DNA of 64,000 nt from the NCBI RefSeq assembly GCF_000210295.1, contig NC_026742.1:1674001-1738000 (forward strand). The letters run 5' to 3'. Below are positions 36,917 to 46,817 of this stretch, in pieces (the stretch's first letter is position 1; every line of letters begins with the position of its first letter). The notes under the pieces were generated by a model, which was not told where the DNA came from, made no database searches, and saw nothing but the letters and a program-made list of their open reading frames with translations. The stretch comes from Trypanosoma brucei gambiense DAL972 (lineage: Eukaryota; Euglenozoa; Kinetoplastea; Trypanosomatida; Trypanosomatidae). A program made the position numbers and the translations under genes.

Positions 36917-39900
36917 ATGAAACTCTTCACACCAGAGGAGACCAAACGGGATGAGTCGCGACAGCGAGACCACGCGTCACCCGCGGAGGGTTCCGGGTCT
37001 AATGTAACTGTCGTTTCTGGTGTTTGCTCCGCTGAAAGAAGTGTCATACGCGATGCGGAACAGGCCTTTAAGGATGTGGTGACAAACTCACTTGAGGAAA
37101 TATTACGATTGCGACCACGTGAACCTATGCGGCTCCTGGTAGACAATTTGCTGAAAAGTAGTTCAACCCATGAAATAGAACGTCACGAGATTTCTGTGGG
37201 AGACGGTACGAACTGTGTTCTCTCAAAGGCATGCACGCGGAAGAATGGAGCGGACTCGCTATGTGTCGGTGGCCTTCCACTCCTGCGACTTATAGCACCG
37301 AACAGTTTTGAGGTAGACGCGGCGGTTCGTTGCCTTAGCGAAACAATCGACCCCGATGCGAAATTGATTGTTTTCATCGAACAGCCGAATCCATCTGTCG
37401 ATTTGTTTTTTGTGGGAGGTATACCATACTTCGCTAATTTGACGGAGCAATTAATGGCACGGCGTCGTGACGGTAATCCTGACACAGTTCTTGATAGCGC
37501 CGTTGGCACTGATAAAATAATAGCTCATATTGGAGAGGCACTGAGGTTAGGCACTAAAACAATAAAGGAAACTATCGGTTCACTTGCTGCATCAATGCAA
37601 CGGTGTTCATTTATTGAGCTTCCCAGGCTGCAGCGTAACTTCTTCGAGATGTTTCATGTCGTGGACGCTGCTCTACACTCTCGCAAGCACGACCACCTAT
37701 TTCCTCACTCGGTTACATCTGTTCCGGGCGTTCTTCTGGTTTCATATAACCCATCTACGGCTCCCATGACCTTCACAAGGGTTATCGCAACTGTTTTGCC
37801 GTTGTACGAAGAAGTGCAGCGCCTTAAGGTGGCGGAAACTCTTCTTGCAAATAAAACCCGCATACAAAAGTTAGACTTTCACTACGTCACGGAATATTGG
37901 AGGGGAGTGCTTCAGCGACGTGATTCACGGGACAAAACGCGGGGAGAATCGGTCACAGTAAGCCAGCGTGCTCCAAAGAAAGCATCCGGGCGTAACCCCA
38001 AGGGGAATCCACCAAAACCGAAAACATTGCCAGTGGAGCAACTTCTAAGGGTGCAGAGGCGTGAGAGCGAGGACGCGGCGTTTCTTCGTGTTGTTCAACA
38101 CCTTCAGTCGAATGCTGTGGTGCGTATTCAGGCGCTGTATCGCGGGCACCGATGGAGGAAACGGCTTGGATCGGCATTGAGTGACAAGTTACGGACCCGT
38201 GCCCAAACATCTAGTGAGGCACAGTGGGTGGAGGATCTTCCCCTGTCAACACCACCTCTCTTGCGACAGTGCGTTGAGAAGGTCAGTGCGGCACACGGTG
38301 AGTTGTTTGGCAATTATGTGATATCATGCCCGCCCATGCCACGCATCGTAAAAATTTTGAAACCTACATCACGTGCGATCAAGGTACGTAAAGAAGACGG
38401 CACTGAAGATGTTGACAGCGAAGAGGAAACGTGGGAGGAGGAGCATATTGTTGTGCCAGTGAATCGTCAAACGAAACCGCCACCTCACTTTAACTTGCTA
38501 CGTCGCCTTATGGAGTGCGAATATGCTGGTAGGTGCAACACCGTGAAGTACGCTGCTAATATCCAACAAGATTGCGCCGGTCTTTCAACGCTTCAACGAC
38601 GTGCATACGATTGTTACAAGTCGCTGGTGCTAAATCTCCTACATATTGCATACTTGGAATTGTATCGCAGGGGGAGGATACCTTTAACCGTAAGGAATTT
38701 TGAAGAATATGTTAACCGCTGGCACTCGGAAATATTTAGCTGGTTCTCAGCGCCGCACATTTTTTCGCGTATCGCCCTCCGAAAGGCGATGAAACCACCA
38801 TACCCTGTTCCGGTAATATGCACGAAGGAGACTTTGGAGAAGGAGCGCGTACTCATTGTACGGGCATACGGTAGGGGTGGGATCTACCACGGTCCTAGTT
38901 CCGAGAAGGGTGCCGTGAAGGAGTGTAAGGAGAGCCTAACCGAGGAAGAAAGAGATGAGGAACAGGAAGAATTCTTGCAAACACTACCACCCCTCCCGCC
39001 TTTAGATTCCGGTGTGGACAACGAACATTACATTTCCGGAGTATACGCAGCACCGGTCCTTCTCTCTCAAAGATGGTGGGAAGCAACTTTGAAAAGACTA
39101 ACCTCAAGCAACCGTGAAGCGAAAGTGGCTTGGTGGACCCTTTATGATAATCCAGCAGTGTATATCAACGGTCAACCAGTCTCTTTGGTCCCTCGTCATG
39201 AGTTGCAGGAAGTTGAAGGTCGTCCATCCTTTGACGAACTAGTGCCGTGCATAGAAGTAGCACGAAAAGCTCCATGTAACTCAACATCATCAAAGGAATG
39301 TTCGAACTGTGATCCAATATCCCCGGCGCGCTGCCGTCGATTTACCCTACGTTGTGCGGGTGGCGAAACAGTGTCCCCGGAACCAACTAGCGATCATCGG
39401 GTTCAAGAAGGTAAGACGACACCTGGTGCGAGTGGTGCAGTAGATGCAGCTACCGATACCGATGGTGAAAGCTCTGTCTCTACCTTTGGTGTTTCGCTAG
39501 AGAGCGAGGACTCTCACCTCGTACACGAGTTGCAGCAAAATTTTCTTGACGATCAGACGGAGACATACCCTCAGTATTGTACGGTAGGTCCTCTCTGTCA
39601 GTACAGTATTCCTGCCCCTGTACATGGTCTACAACCACTTATTATCGCACCGCCAATACCCAGTGTGCATTGCAGCGAACACGGCTACCAGTGTAGAGAA
39701 GATCGCAACACCTCTTCCACAGGTATCGACTCCGCGTGCTACTTTCCGAGTGACCACGCCGTCTCCCATGGAAGTAAGACGGCGTTTAATCATCAGAACT
39801 CCGTAACACTGGAATGGGACGACTTTTCGGTCGCATCGCAAAGAAAACCTTCGGTTGGGCAACCGTCTCGAACAACCGCCAAAAAGAGTTCCGCTTTTGG

Positions 39901-40762
39901 GGAAGGCGCAAATGTACACAACGTCGCGACCGTTAGTGCCATGGCGACACATGTGGGTCAGCGAATTATGCACGAAGGACGGTTTTTACACGAAAGACCT
40001 TGGCTCACGCCAGTTTGTATTCGGTCGCGAGGTCCATCCTTCTCTGATTTTATGATCAAGTGTCTTCACCAGATGCGTAACGGTTACAAGATCGTTGTTG
40101 CAGTGGATGAACCGTATCAGATCATGTTGTTCAACGCCGTATGCCTGTTGAAGATGGCGGCGAAGGAAGAGGAAGATTTAGAGAGAACCCTGGCCCCAGG
40201 TACGCCACTTCAAGAAGAATCAGTGGTCCCTACATTAGCGCCACATGAGCTCCTTTCAAGCGAAACGGCGGCGTGCCTTTCCCTCTTACAACCCTTCTAT
40301 GATGAACTGAGTAAGAGCGTTGACAACACTGTTGTTTCTGTTGAAGGGTGCGCCATTATGGTGCAGAAAGTAATGAAGCGGATGTCTCCAGGAGGACTCT
40401 TGTTTCTTGATCAAATTCCCATGCTTATGGAGCAAGCAGAAAGGGAAAAAAACCAGCGTTTGCTCGGTGAATCCATAATTGCAGTTGTGCAGCGGATAGA
40501 ATTGTTTTGCTGGTTGGTAATCTTCGAAGCGTTTCTCGCATCAGCGATTAGAAGTCAATCAAACGGCATGAAAATTGATGAGATTTTGCCAAAGTTTCAC
40601 ACGTATGTTAACGCTTCCAATGTTGTGCATTGGATTGACTGCATCGACCCTTGGAAGGATGTGCCTCACCGATCGCCAGATCCGTTTCATTTGCGGTACA
40701 GCAATGGGCTGCGGCGATGGGACAATCCAAGTTTCATTTTTAGAGGCGCGACTGTGTTGTAG
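36917..40762 (+). CDS. large protein with DPY-30/RIIa-like dimerization motif and IQ motif
   Basis: 1,281 residues. Near the N-terminus, VTNSLEEILRLRPREPMRLL (about 55-74) fits the DPY-30/RII-alpha docking-and-dimerization helix pair (leucine-rich helix, RPxxP turn, then VDNLLK). Residues about 400-418 form an IQ motif, AVVRIQALYRGHRWRKRL, a candidate calmodulin-binding site. A low-complexity, Ser/Thr/Pro-rich stretch lies at about 785-900, and a structured helical segment occupies the last 250 residues. Proteins pairing a D/D domain with IQ motifs are frequently axonemal (radial spoke or AKAP-like), so a flagellar role is the best guess. I do not recognise a specific orthologue. The start is the first ATG after a good acceptor. 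No signal peptide or membrane helix. Confidence 0.78.
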   Translation: MKLFTPEETKRDESRQRDHASPAEGSGSNVTVVSGVCSAERSVIRDAEQAFKDVVTNSLEEILRLRPREPMRLLVDNLLKSSSTHEIERHEISVGDGTNCVLSKACTRKNGADSLCVGGLPLLRLIAPNSFEVDAAVRCLSETIDPDAKLIVFIEQPNPSVDLFFVGGIPYFANLTEQLMARRRDGNPDTVLDSAVGTDKIIAHIGEALRLGTKTIKETIGSLAASMQRCSFIELPRLQRNFFEMFHVVDAALHSRKHDHLFPHSVTSVPGVLLVSYNPSTAPMTFTRVIATVLPLYEEVQRLKVAETLLANKTRIQKLDFHYVTEYWRGVLQRRDSRDKTRGESVTVSQRAPKKASGRNPKGNPPKPKTLPVEQLLRVQRRESEDAAFLRVVQHLQSNAVVRIQALYRGHRWRKRLGSALSDKLRTRAQTSSEAQWVEDLPLSTPPLLRQCVEKVSAAHGELFGNYVISCPPMPRIVKILKPTSRAIKVRKEDGTEDVDSEEETWEEEHIVVPVNRQTKPPPHFNLLRRLMECEYAGRCNTVKYAANIQQDCAGLSTLQRRAYDCYKSLVLNLLHIAYLELYRRGRIPLTVRNFEEYVNRWHSEIFSWFSAPHIFSRIALRKAMKPPYPVPVICTKETLEKERVLIVRAYGRGGIYHGPSSEKGAVKECKESLTEEERDEEQEEFLQTLPPLPPLDSGVDNEHYISGVYAAPVLLSQRWWEATLKRLTSSNREAKVAWWTLYDNPAVYINGQPVSLVPRHELQEVEGRPSFDELVPCIEVARKAPCNSTSSKECSNCDPISPARCRRFTLRCAGGETVSPEPTSDHRVQEGKTTPGASGAVDAATDTDGESSVSTFGVSLESEDSHLVHELQQNFLDDQTETYPQYCTVGPLCQYSIPAPVHGLQPLIIAPPIPSVHCSEHGYQCREDRNTSSTGIDSACYFPSDHAVSHGSKTAFNHQNSVTLEWDDFSVASQRKPSVGQPSRTTAKKSSAFGEGANVHNVATVSAMATHVGQRIMHEGRFLHERPWLTPVCIRSRGPSFSDFMIKCLHQMRNGYKIVVAVDEPYQIMLFNAVCLLKMAAKEEEDLERTLAPGTPLQEESVVPTLAPHELLSSETAACLSLLQPFYDELSKSVDNTVVSVEGCAIMVQKVMKRMSPGGLLFLDQIPMLMEQAEREKNQRLLGESIIAVVQRIELFCWLVIFEAFLASAIRSQSNGMKIDEILPKFHTYVNASNVVHWIDCIDPWKDVPHRSPDPFHLRYSNGLRRWDNPSFIFRGATVL

Positions 40763-41421
40763 GTGTTCATAGCCCCTTTATTATCTCAGCCTTCCAATAG
40801 GGTGGCTGTAGAACTGAGGTACGTAGGGAGCGGCACTGAGAGGTAAAGGATAATGTCAAGATGATAAACATTAAGGTGTTTCCTGTTGTGTTCCTGGGAC
40901 ACTTTTTGTGCTCTGGTGTAGCCTGATGTGTGGTTCATTTGTTGTTCCGCTATCACATCACCTCCACCATCGTCTCGCGTTTGTTTTTCCGCTTTTCGTA
41001 CTGGATATGTCTACATTAGATTTGATTTTTATGTATGTGTGTGTTATTATTATTATTTTTTTAATCAAATAAAAAAAAAACAGTTTGCATGCTGCTGGCC
41101 ATCAAAGGAAGAAAATACATTAAATTTGTATACTTGTGGTGGCAGGAGGTGGGCACGATGGCGTTCTGGTGCACATCAAATGTAAGAAGATAGGACATTT
41201 CCTCTGTCGTCTTCTTTCGTTCCATTCAAAGGTCGGCAGTTTGTTGTCTATGTCCTTTGCAAATTCTGTGCTGTTACCATCAAGCGAGTGTGTCGGTACC
41301 CCTCCATGTTTCTATTAACGGCCCTTCATTTCCCCCCCCCCCTTTTTAACACTTCTCTGCGCAAGGCTTCCATTCCCTTTTTGCCGCCCCCACGGGGTGC
41401 AAGCTACTTTGTGTGCTGTTC
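40763..41421 (+). other. intergenic region with acceptor for the EngB-like gene
   Basis: 660 bases. Pyrimidine-rich tract at 41366-41391, then AG at 41402-41403, 18 bases before the ATG at 41422, a normal short trypanosome 5' UTR. Upstream: a TTA run near 41045-41060, an A-run near 41070 and a C-run near 41335. No gene. Confidence 0.6.
41366..41403 (+). promoter_or_regulatory. polypyrimidine tract and splice acceptor deciding the EngB start
   Basis: Tract followed by AG at 41402-41403. The next in-frame ATG is 41422 and gives a mitochondrial-looking N-terminus. Confidence 0.65.
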
Positions 41422-43326
41422 ATGTGGTGGAGTGTTCGCCTTTTCCAACGCGGGTCGGCAGTCGGCACAACCGCAATGACCACCGCCTCACCGCTCACTG
41501 AATCATGTGCCACGCAGCAGGTAACAACCAAGAATGTTCGTCGTCCAAGCAAGTTACAACGTCAAATATTTATGGATCGCATGAAGAAGCGGCACCGTGC
41601 AAGGGCGAAAATGATCGCTGCACAAGAGCAATCACATTTGGCTACGGTACGCTCCTCGAATTTGAACGGGCGCGACGTCATTATGGCTCAGCTTGCGGAT
41701 GAAATATTTAGCAGGGGACATAAACACGTCTGCTGTGCCACAAACATCTCTTTTGTACCAGATAGTAACCCCGCAATGCCAGAGGTTGCACTCGCAGGAC
41801 GGGGGCAGTGTGGAAAAAGTTCACTGTTGAGGTCTCTGTTTCGCTCGTCTAGAGAAGTAGGACGCTCGAACGTGAAGTTGCGTCGTGATGCGATGAACTT
41901 TTTTAATGTGGGTGGAGGTGTCTTCAATATTGTGGATCTTCCGGGATTCGGCGGGACTTCGGTGCCATGGTCCACGCTCCTTCAACATGCTGTTCTACTA
42001 CGGAACTTTGTGCGGTGCCGACCGAACCTCAAGATGTTGTATTATTGCATGGATGTGCACTACAGGCACGGAGTTTATATTCAAGACCTCGATCTGCTGC
42101 GTTTCCTTTCCAAGGAAGTACCAAATTTCACGATTGTCGTAACAAAAGGTGACCAGTTAGACACTACAAAGTCGCGAAATGTGTTTAGGTTGGAGGATAT
42201 ACGAAAAGAGCTGTTATTCCATGACATAACGCATCCAGTACTTGTTACAAGTGCCTATCATATGGGAGGTGTTGATGCACTTCGCTTTGACATGGTGATG
42301 AACTGCCTTCACGCACTTCCCACGGAACGCCTAACAATAACTGAAGCGAAGCGACTGTCGGAGCGGCTCCTAACACAGCGCGAAATTGGGACCGTACGAC
42401 ACTTGCCGTTGGCACCCACACAACTGCAGGATGAATTAAGGAACTGGGGCGAAGAAGTGGAAAAAGAACGGGCAATAGAGCCAGTTACACCGGGAAGTAT
42501 GGAACAGAAGCATGAGAGTGAATCCGCACATGGTTTAAGCGAGCGTGACGCAAACACCAGTGGTTGTTCAAGAGGCAAATGCACTTCAAAAGCAGTAGTG
42601 GTTGAGGTGGGTAGCTCTGTTACTCCCGCTGATATCTCCCTTGCGCTAGATCAGGCAGAAGCGTTTACCTCTCTCAAGAAAAAGGTAACCAACGAAGGGT
42701 TGATGAAATACGTTAGACAAACAAGTCCGTGGCGCAATCCACTCTTGTGGCCAGAAAATGTTGTGCCAACAAAACATCCGAAGGCCAATATCATGCGATG
42801 CCCGGAGGACCCACACAACCCTTATCTTACTCAGGCGCATTTTGTGTGCCCACGCGCCGACATGTACTTCCGTCGACCAAACGTTGGTACCCGCAAGGGT
42901 GTGGAAAAGGGTCGCTACGAGGCAGATCGGCCACTGGCCTTCCTCCTTAAACTTTATACCATTCCGTATTTCCCTGATATTGTCGACGTGAAAATGCATC
43001 CACTACCGTGGACATTTCTCGGAAGTCGTGAGGCATACTATGAATCAACTGGTGGGCGTCAACTCGGGGTGCGCATGGCACAGTACGTTACTAACGGTGA
43101 GATACGCGCACTTAACGACAACCCTGCACCCACACAACCTGATCTTACGAAGGAGCTTCAGAAGTTGGAGCGTAAGAGGTATGGTTCATCCATTGCGATG
43201 CTACGACCACCGGGAAAGCAGGTGAAGGGTCTAACCACCGGCATGCCGTCCGTGCTTATTCACGGTAGCGAATGTGTTGATCAAGTAACCGCAGCGCCTC
43301 CACAACCCTTAGGCGCAGGAAAGTAA
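41422..43326 (+). CDS. EngB/YihA-family GTP-binding protein, probably mitochondrial
   Basis: 634 residues with a TRAFAC-class GTPase of the EngB/YihA/GTPBP8 type, which assists large ribosomal subunit assembly. G-motifs: G1 GRGQCGKSS (G126-S134) with K132/S133, G3 DLPG (D172-G175), and G4 TKGD (T241-D244). DLPGFGG with the aromatic-rich YYCMDVHYRHG after it is EngB-like. The N-terminus MWWSVRLFQRGSAVG lacks acidic residues and carries Arg, like a mitochondrial targeting peptide. About 250 residues follow the GTPase domain: a charged linker, then a conserved-looking tail with SPWRNPLLWPENVVP and repeated Pro-Trp/His motifs. This is much longer than bacterial EngB (about 200 aa). Mitoribosome assembly is the likely role (inference from family and targeting). 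Start defined by the splice acceptor. Confidence 0.8.
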   Translation: MWWSVRLFQRGSAVGTTAMTTASPLTESCATQQVTTKNVRRPSKLQRQIFMDRMKKRHRARAKMIAAQEQSHLATVRSSNLNGRDVIMAQLADEIFSRGHKHVCCATNISFVPDSNPAMPEVALAGRGQCGKSSLLRSLFRSSREVGRSNVKLRRDAMNFFNVGGGVFNIVDLPGFGGTSVPWSTLLQHAVLLRNFVRCRPNLKMLYYCMDVHYRHGVYIQDLDLLRFLSKEVPNFTIVVTKGDQLDTTKSRNVFRLEDIRKELLFHDITHPVLVTSAYHMGGVDALRFDMVMNCLHALPTERLTITEAKRLSERLLTQREIGTVRHLPLAPTQLQDELRNWGEEVEKERAIEPVTPGSMEQKHESESAHGLSERDANTSGCSRGKCTSKAVVVEVGSSVTPADISLALDQAEAFTSLKKKVTNEGLMKYVRQTSPWRNPLLWPENVVPTKHPKANIMRCPEDPHNPYLTQAHFVCPRADMYFRRPNVGTRKGVEKGRYEADRPLAFLLKLYTIPYFPDIVDVKMHPLPWTFLGSREAYYESTGGRQLGVRMAQYVTNGEIRALNDNPAPTQPDLTKELQKLERKRYGSSIAMLRPPGKQVKGLTTGMPSVLIHGSECVDQVTAAPPQPLGAGK

Positions 43327-43667
43327 CGACATGTTCACGGAAGCCTGTTTCTTCACAAATATGTTTCTGAATGACGCAGTGGAGGAGATCTACATGAGTG
43401 GTATATACTTTCTGTCATTAACGTCACCCATGCGAGCGAACGCAAAAAAAGTGTGAGGGTTGCTGCTGAAGTTGCGGCACGTAGGGATGCAAGGTTTAAG
43501 TCCCGCTTCAGTCGAGCCGGGTTTATGAACTGTTACTACTTTGGTTTGGTGCACACGCACCTGTGGGTTACACAGATGTAACCATTCTCAGATTCTCCAT
43601 ACTTTGATCCCTCTCGATTGTTCTTGTGTACATGTACAAAAACTAATGCAGGTAGCTTAGTGTTTAA
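43327..43667 (+). other. short intergenic region, nothing recognised
   Basis: 340 bases. A weak pyrimidine-rich stretch at 43570-43625 precedes the ATG at 43668. A GGTTTAAGTCCCG stretch near 43490 recalls a tRNA T-arm, but flanking bases do not pair. Confidence 0.45.
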
Positions 43668-44813
43668 ATGAAGTTGGTCCGTCATATAGAAACCATAGAA
43701 AATCGTGGCTACCTCTTCGAATTTACAATTGATGTGAACTCACCTGATGAACCCGAACTCTCGCGGGCTCGGCGGTACTACGTGGTAGCGACAGATCCGT
43801 CGCCGTCACGGGCCTTTTGTTACTTATCCATATATTTCCGTGATCCTTCGCTTTATTCCCCAAAGAGCCGCTGGTTTTCGCTGCACAACCGGGTCTTCGG
43901 TCCCATAGGGCACGACCGTTTTGTTGGGGAACTTCTCAAGGTGTCCCAAGCCGAGGCTGAGAGCTATAGTCTGTTCACGGATGAGCCAGCTGCGCGAGCA
44001 GCACTCGGTGTAATCTCCACCAACAGGGTGGACCCAACGGGAGGGAGGGCGGCGCGTGGTGGGGATGCGCATGGATCCCCCTTTGAAACGCCACGGGATG
44101 TGAAAACGGCAGCCGCAGTTCAAATTCTCTCAGAAAATGTAAAGGCACGTTTGGGAAAGGGCGTAGAGACCCTTTTAGGACCACCCTACACAGTGTCAAA
44201 GGAAGCTATGACTTCCACACGTGACGCTGACTTCCAGTCGCAAGGGAATCAGCTACGAGAGGCACGTCAGCTTCTACAACTTGAACGGAACCAACATGAG
44301 AAAGACGTGGAACATTTGATGAGTGAGATTAGCCAACTACACAAGCAATTGAAAAACGTCGGTTATGAAGGAAAGGGAAGGCAACAGGAACAGCAAACAA
44401 CCACCCTGAGAGACTCTCAGGAGCGTGAGCGACTTTTGCAGCTGACAATAGACGAAAATGTTTTGCTTAAACAACGTTACCACCATGCTTGCGTAGAGTT
44501 GGAGCACTGGCGTATGGAATGTCGTCGACTGAAGCACAAATGTGACCAAAAGGCGATGGCTTCAACGCAAGCAACTAAGTGTGTGAGCCAGGAAGAGTAT
44601 AACGACCTGGAAAAGCGTCACCGACTCCTACATAAGGAGCTTCATGAACTTTCAGAGGAAAAGATGGAATTAGAGAGTAGGTTGCGCAAAGCCGATGAGG
44701 AGGCGACCCGAAGAAGTATGGAATTGAGGCTCGCCTTGCAGGCACTGCACTCACTGGGGAGGGGTCTAGACAACGTACAGCACAAATTGCCTCTCGTGTT
44801 GCGGAGTGAATAA
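43668..44813 (+). CDS. coiled-coil protein, unknown
   Basis: 381 residues. The first 110 look like a compact globular domain with alternating strands (KLVRHIETIENRGYLFEFTI, then RRYYVVATDPSPSRAFCYLSIYF and KSRWFSLHNRVF). A low-complexity Gly/Ala/Arg linker follows (about 115-140). From about 180 to 370 it is a long coiled coil with EELxxL-type heptads (EEYNDLEKRHRLLHKELHEL). A small N-terminal beta domain plus long coiled coil is the layout of XRCC4-fold centriolar proteins such as SAS-6 or CCDC61, but I could not match the N-terminal motifs of either, so this is only a structural hint. Possible cytoskeletal, flagellar or basal-body protein. Confidence 0.75.
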   Translation: MKLVRHIETIENRGYLFEFTIDVNSPDEPELSRARRYYVVATDPSPSRAFCYLSIYFRDPSLYSPKSRWFSLHNRVFGPIGHDRFVGELLKVSQAEAESYSLFTDEPAARAALGVISTNRVDPTGGRAARGGDAHGSPFETPRDVKTAAAVQILSENVKARLGKGVETLLGPPYTVSKEAMTSTRDADFQSQGNQLREARQLLQLERNQHEKDVEHLMSEISQLHKQLKNVGYEGKGRQQEQQTTTLRDSQERERLLQLTIDENVLLKQRYHHACVELEHWRMECRRLKHKCDQKAMASTQATKCVSQEEYNDLEKRHRLLHKELHELSEEKMELESRLRKADEEATRRSMELRLALQALHSLGRGLDNVQHKLPLVLRSE

Positions 44814-45899
44814 CGCATGTTAGGAGAGTTGTCGGAGTGGGCAAAAAGGGATTGTTATGCCGATGGGATCCGAGCTGGGAGGGGTGAGGAAAGACCCTAC
44901 GGAAGGTGCAGTTGTGTTATGCAAAGTATTATTATTATATATATGGCTATCGGTGACAATAATTACCTCCTTCGTTTTATCCAAATTGTGAGCGATATAT
45001 GAAAATGCGTAATTTTTAATCCACTTAGTGCTTCGTCGTCCAACTTGACTGCTATTTTATGTTCTCCCTCTTCCCTCCCCCTTTATCCGCACACTTTTCT
45101 ATGTGCAAACATATGGAGCAAAGACAGTAGGCGAGAAAAGAAGTGCAACGGGGATGCTTAACAACTGATATGTGCACCAAACGGGCAGTCTAGCTACTGC
45201 CACCATACTCACACACTTATCCATAGAAATATCGTACTTTCCCAACGGGACCTCACGAACTGATTTTGTGATGTATATACCTTTGCTAAGTAATAATTTT
45301 AGCGGAGTGTATCTCCTTCCATGTTGCTGCGCAGCACTGGAAAATAACAATAAGTGAAGGTGTGAACTATATCACACGCTGTTTAGGTAGCCAAATGGGG
45401 ACTTTGCCTTCACTGCTTCATATCTCCTGTTCCGTTATGGGAAAGGAGAGGAAGTTTCTTTTTCCTCCCTTCCTCTTCCAAAGCGGACTTGTTGATATTT
45501 TTAATTTCGTTGCTGAGACGTCTGTCATTACACCATTTATTCACTTCTTCCATTTGTCTTTGTATTCGATAGAAGGATTTCTGTAAAAAGGTAGCCATAT
45601 TTATGCCGCTTGCTTATCTTTCTGTAGGGTGCTACTACTGAACTCGGACGAGGAGCCTATTCCTTTTATTCAGGGATGTTATGCATGAAATATCCCCACG
45701 TCACCTGCTCTGTGAAACCATTGAGTGTGGTCTATTATTGTTGATATTGGCAGCCGGTGGGTCGCTGTTTTAAACGTCTCTCTTCTTTATCCACCACCGA
45801 GCTCCACTTCTGAAACCCGTTGTGAACTCCTTGTATTAGCACATATACAGAAAGGGAAGACAAGAATAAGAGAAAGAAAGAAAAGTAGAACCCTCTCAA
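44814..45899 (+). other. 1.1-kb spacer, no gene seen
   Basis: Mixed AT-rich DNA with ATT/TA runs near 44935-44950. Pyrimidine-rich segments at 45440-45480, 45540-45575 and 45775-45800 are candidate splice tracts. A purine-rich leader (45850-45895) directly precedes the syntaxin ATG. Confidence 0.5.
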
Positions 45900-46817
45900 A
45901 TGGCGACCCGTGACCGTACGACAGAGTTTCTTCAATACCGCAGCGCCAAAACTCGCCAAACCGACTCGCAAGGTCTCTTACAAGAGGACAGAGGTGCTTC
46001 AACCTTCAGCACCTTCGTTGCACCTCTGTGGATGCAGAAGATGGATGAGGTTCGCGAGCTGCAGAGAAAGATTCGGAAGCATATGGAGTCGCTGGAAAAG
46101 CTGTGGCGGAACAATCTAAAGATTGAGTTTAGCTCGTCGCGAGACGAGGGACGTGAGGAAATGGATATTGAGCGTCTGCGAGTTTCTATTGATAATCTCT
46201 TCAAACAGAGTGAGAAAGTAGTTAATGAACTCGAAGTGGCCTACATGCGTGAGCTCCCTGACGAGGGAACTGATGCGGAGTTGAGTATACTTCGTAATGT
46301 GAAGATGTGTCTTGTTAACGAACTCAGCAACATTGGTAAATTATACCGTGAGAGCGAGCGGCGATACGTTATGGATCTAAAAAAGCAGCAATCGGTCGCG
46401 AAGCGATGGGGAAACAGTGAACGACAGCGGGTCATCGAGCAGGAGCTTGAAACCGATGCTGTAATGAACCGTTGCCTCCAAAAGGGCATGTCTCAGGAGC
46501 AGGTAGAGGCGATGCTTCTCAATCAACAATTGGCGGATGAGCGTGTGAAGGAATTTGAGCACATATATACATCAATAAAGTCCATGCACGAGATGTTCTC
46601 TGACATGAAAACGCTCGTTATTGAGCAAGGTGCCGTGCTCGACCGTATTGATTACAACATGTCGATCACTCATGAACGCGTGCAGAGTGGTAGAGCGGAG
46701 TTGGAAAAGGCAGCGGAATATCAGGAGGCCGGGTTGTTCAAAACATGTTTCTTGTTTTTAGTGGTAACTATCTTTGTGCTTTTGTTTATTCTTCTGTTTC
46801 AAAAGATGCTGTCTTAA
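45900..46817 (+). CDS. Qa-SNARE, syntaxin 16/TLG2-like
   Basis: A 305-residue tail-anchored SNARE. N-terminal helices (residues about 45-165) correspond to the Habc-type bundle. The SNARE motif spans about 200-265, starting MLLNQQLADERVKEFEHIY and with the ionic zero-layer glutamine at Q243 in MKTLVIEQGAVLDRIDYN. The latter is the typical Qa-SNARE core (LV-EQG--LDRIDYN), closest to syntaxin 16/Tlg2. A single hydrophobic C-terminal anchor runs 282-301 (TCFLFLVVTIFVLLFILLF). Probable role: fusion at the trans-Golgi or endosomal membranes. The first ATG after a purine-rich leader is used. No oddities: all expected parts are present at normal length. Confidence 0.88.
   Translation: MATRDRTTEFLQYRSAKTRQTDSQGLLQEDRGASTFSTFVAPLWMQKMDEVRELQRKIRKHMESLEKLWRNNLKIEFSSSRDEGREEMDIERLRVSIDNLFKQSEKVVNELEVAYMRELPDEGTDAELSILRNVKMCLVNELSNIGKLYRESERRYVMDLKKQQSVAKRWGNSERQRVIEQELETDAVMNRCLQKGMSQEQVEAMLLNQQLADERVKEFEHIYTSIKSMHEMFSDMKTLVIEQGAVLDRIDYNMSITHERVQSGRAELEKAAEYQEAGLFKTCFLFLVVTIFVLLFILLFQKMLS

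Noticed and set aside
43485..43510. T-loop-like GGTTTAAGTCCCG stretch
   Set aside because: Flanking bases do not pair into a T-stem and no cloverleaf can be drawn.
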